From assembly GCA_913051655.1 (NCBI GenBank), contig CAJXHI010000025.1, forward strand, positions 1-42,738: DNA of 42,738 bases. The letters are read 5' to 3'. Of the stretch, positions 41,134 through 42,738 are shown one piece after another. Numbering within the stretch: the first letter of the stretch is position 1; every line of letters starts with the position of its first letter. Source of the stretch: an uncultured Alphaproteobacteria bacterium (GTDB lineage: Bacteria; Pseudomonadota; Alphaproteobacteria; Rhodobacterales; Rhodobacteraceae). A program made the translations under genes and the position numbers. A model generated the notes under the pieces. That model saw only the letters and a program-made list of their open reading frames with translations, made no database searches and was not told the DNA's origin.

Positions 41134-41849
41134 TGGCCAATAAATCGCAAAACACGTCTGGCAGAGGACGGCGTGATCTCAAAGTCAAAGTGAAGAAAGC
41201 GAAAGGAAAAACCGTTGCACAGGTACGCTGGCTGGAACGGCAGCTGAACGACCCTTATGTGAAACGAGCCAGGGCCGAAGGGTATAGAGGACGGGCCGCC
41301 TTTAAAATAATTGAATTGGATGACAAATACCGTTTTCTTCTGCCCGGCGCGCGAGTTGTAGATTTGGGCTGTGCACCTGGGGGCTGGTGTCAAGTGGCAG
41401 TAAAACGCACAAATGCGCTTGGTGAGACACAGGGTAAGGCCGTTGGACGCGTGATCGGCCTTGATCTGCAACAGATTGAACCAATACCGGGCGCAGACAT
41501 CTATCAGCTCGATTTCCTAGAGGACGATTCATACGACAGAGTTAAACACTGGCTTAATGGTACCGCAGATGTTGTGATGTCCGATATGGCCGCTGCCAGT
41601 TCGGGGCATAAACAAACTGATCACTTGCGAATTATCGCGCTTTGTGAGGCGGCGGCCTATTTTGCTTTTGACGTGCTTGAAGATGGTGGTACGTTTGTTG
41701 CCAAAGTCCTCGCTGGTGGAGCAGAAGGGGATCTTCAGAAGATTCTGAAGCAATGCTTTCGAAAAGTGTCCCATCTGAAACCTCCGGCAAGTCGCACTGA
41801 TAGCTCTGAAAAATTTGTTGTTGCGACAGGTTATCGCGCAGAGCGATAG
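41133..41849 (+). CDS. rlmE: 23S rRNA (uridine-2552-2'-O)-methyltransferase
   Basis: FtsJ/RrmJ-type SAM-dependent methyltransferase that modifies U2552 of 23S rRNA, 238 residues. It has motif [16 protein letters not shown], catalytic Lys in [12 protein letters not shown], Asp in [13 protein letters not shown], Lys in [10 protein letters not shown] and Glu in [11 protein letters not shown], giving the K-D-K-E tetrad. The ATG at 41133 shares bases with the ppx stop (TGATG), so coupling is likely. The 3' end overlaps the remnant of the convergent regulator by about 19 bases. Confidence 0.95.
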   Translation: MANKSQNTSGRGRRDLKVKVKKAKGKTVAQVRWLERQLNDPYVKRARAEGYRGRAAFKIIELDDKYRFLLPGARVVDLGCAPGGWCQVAVKRTNALGETQGKAVGRVIGLDLQQIEPIPGADIYQLDFLEDDSYDRVKHWLNGTADVVMSDMAAASSGHKQTDHLRIIALCEAAAYFAFDVLEDGGTFVAKVLAGGAEGDLQKILKQCFRKVSHLKPPASRTDSSEKFVVATGYRAER

Positions 41850-42738
41850 TTATTTGACATTTCACGTGGCGAAACGTCAAAGCGTACTTTAACGGCGCGG
41901 CTAAGGGCTGCGGCGCTTTCATATCTCGATCACAAAGCAATCTCAGAAATACTGCACGACGAACTTTCCACAAGTTTGCAGGCGTTTGTCAGGCGAATAT
42001 GTCGGTTGACCTTTACTGGCGTGGCATCAAAAGCCACCTTGAAGCGGCGTAAAAGCGTTTTTGGAGGACAGGCGCCAATTTTTTACAAAGCGCTAGGTGA
42101 AAGCGGTTGTTCGATATTGCTTTGCATGGCCGCAATGGCCTTTTGTACCGGACTTGTTGCAGTATGGGACCTGCCACGGTTATGAAGCGCGACGGGATCA
42201 TCGCGCAATAGCATTGCATCCACATCCAGCGCGACGGCACTTCCCAAATGATCCACTATCATTTACCCTGTCCGATCGAAGGACGAAATTTCGCCAGCAC
42301 ATGAGATACGGTTTTTATCTGATACCACGCGATTGCGCATAGTGTCGATGTTCAGGAACCGTCCCGAAAAATTATCCAAGGTTTACCAATTAAGCGTCGC
42401 ACGCCGTCCACATAGCAGCCCAGCAGAGGCCATAAGCCGCGGCCCCGTCAAGGCCCACCATGACTTTGCATGATTTCGTACTTTGGCTCAGACGCCGCCG
42501 ACAATCTGTGGTATCATGTTTTTGGAAATCATAACTTGCGACTACAAAAAGAAAATCGCAGGGATCTTTGGAGCCAAGCGCTGCGTGCGGCAAAATCGGA
42601 AGTCCTCTTGAAGAGGCGACCGAGTCACCGTTGAGGCTTAGAAAACGCCAGTGTAAAAGTCTCGTTCTAGAAGCTTATTGGCAGCGTGCATGGGTTCAAA
42701 ACAATTAGCAAGGCACATGTTTGAAAATTGATCAAAGA
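41831..42738 (-). pseudogene. Decayed GlxA-type AraC-family regulator, cut by window edge
   Basis: Read on the minus strand, the whole regulator can be followed across frames. MCLANCFEPMHAANKLLERD and SSRGLPILPHAALGS are at the N-terminus; CDFLFVVASYDFQKHDT and VMVGLDGAAAYGL belong to the DJ-1/GATase-like domain. Then come NRISCAGEISSFDRTG and HLGSAVALDVDAMLL, and an AraC DNA-binding end (AIAAMQSNIEQPLSP, stop, KTLLRRFKVAFDATPV, SISEIAL, stop, AAALSRAVKVRFDVSPREM). In-frame stops are at 42083-42085 (TAA) and 41930-41932 (TGA), and several frameshifts occur upstream. The first residues lie beyond the window. Intact relatives include CdhR and GbdR, which control carnitine and betaine catabolism; the original target here is unknown. 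Confidence 0.85.

Noticed and set aside
42013-42240. Minus-strand ORFs at the right end as separate genes
   Set aside because: They are fragments or wrong frames of one decayed GlxA/AraC-type regulator that can be followed across the whole region.

Overview
The window reads as chromosomal DNA of an alphaproteobacterium of the Rhodobacterales (Roseobacter-type). Evidence is the gene families and their order (MnmA, decayed ctrA, ligA, recG; the methyltetrahydrofolate methyltransferase, MetF-like and virulence-factor trio; LpxD, ACP, KAS; bactofilin; DUF455), the tRNA-Asn sequence, and an alphaproteobacterial LexA box (GTTC-N7-GTTC). Base composition looks moderate and AT-leaning by eye for this group; it was not computed. 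Most intact genes are housekeeping: tRNA modification (mnmA, trmFO, gluQ, queA), rRNA methylation (rlmE), DNA repair (ligA, recG), envelope (lpxD, L,D-transpeptidase, MepK-like endopeptidase, bactofilin, YhdP/AsmA-like protein), histidine synthesis (hisI), Fe-S assembly, and central metabolism (lpdA).

Layout. 1-2.8 kb: tRNA-Asn end, MBL hydrolase, EnvZ-like kinase, small zinc-ribbon protein. 2.9-5.4 kb: extradiol dioxygenase plus MhpA-like aromatic hydroxylase. 5.4-6.35 kb: remains of a CBS-domain gene. 6.35-11.5 kb: divergent MepK/LdtD peptidoglycan pair, then lpxD-ACP-KAS. 11.7-13.5 kb: cyclase-TolB-TPR protein with altered substrate-recognition residues. 13.5-17.2 kb: mnmA, then 2.5 kb almost without intact genes that contains a decayed ctrA. 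17.2-21.6 kb: ligA-recG and a LexA-box-preceded 40-residue membrane peptide. 21.8-28.97 kb: dense housekeeping block. 29.0-34.7 kb: AsmA-like protein, queA, MFS transporter. 34.8-35.4 kb: decayed DUF924 gene. 35.45-39.7 kb: lpdA and a one-carbon (folate) trio. 40.0-41.85 kb: ppx-rlmE. 41.83 kb to the end: decayed GlxA/AraC-type regulator running off the edge.

The most notable signal is gene decay. At least four recognisable genes (CBS-domain protein, ctrA, DUF924, GlxA-type regulator) survive only as frameshifted, stop-ridden remnants between intact housekeeping operons. This suggests ongoing genome erosion, as in a host-associated or streamlining lineage, including loss of the master regulator CtrA. 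The most interesting small intact element is the putative SOS-controlled membrane peptide just after recG. A hairpin that would hide both the Shine-Dalgarno and the start codon of a 15-codon ORF (37.07-37.16 kb) is a second unexplained structure.
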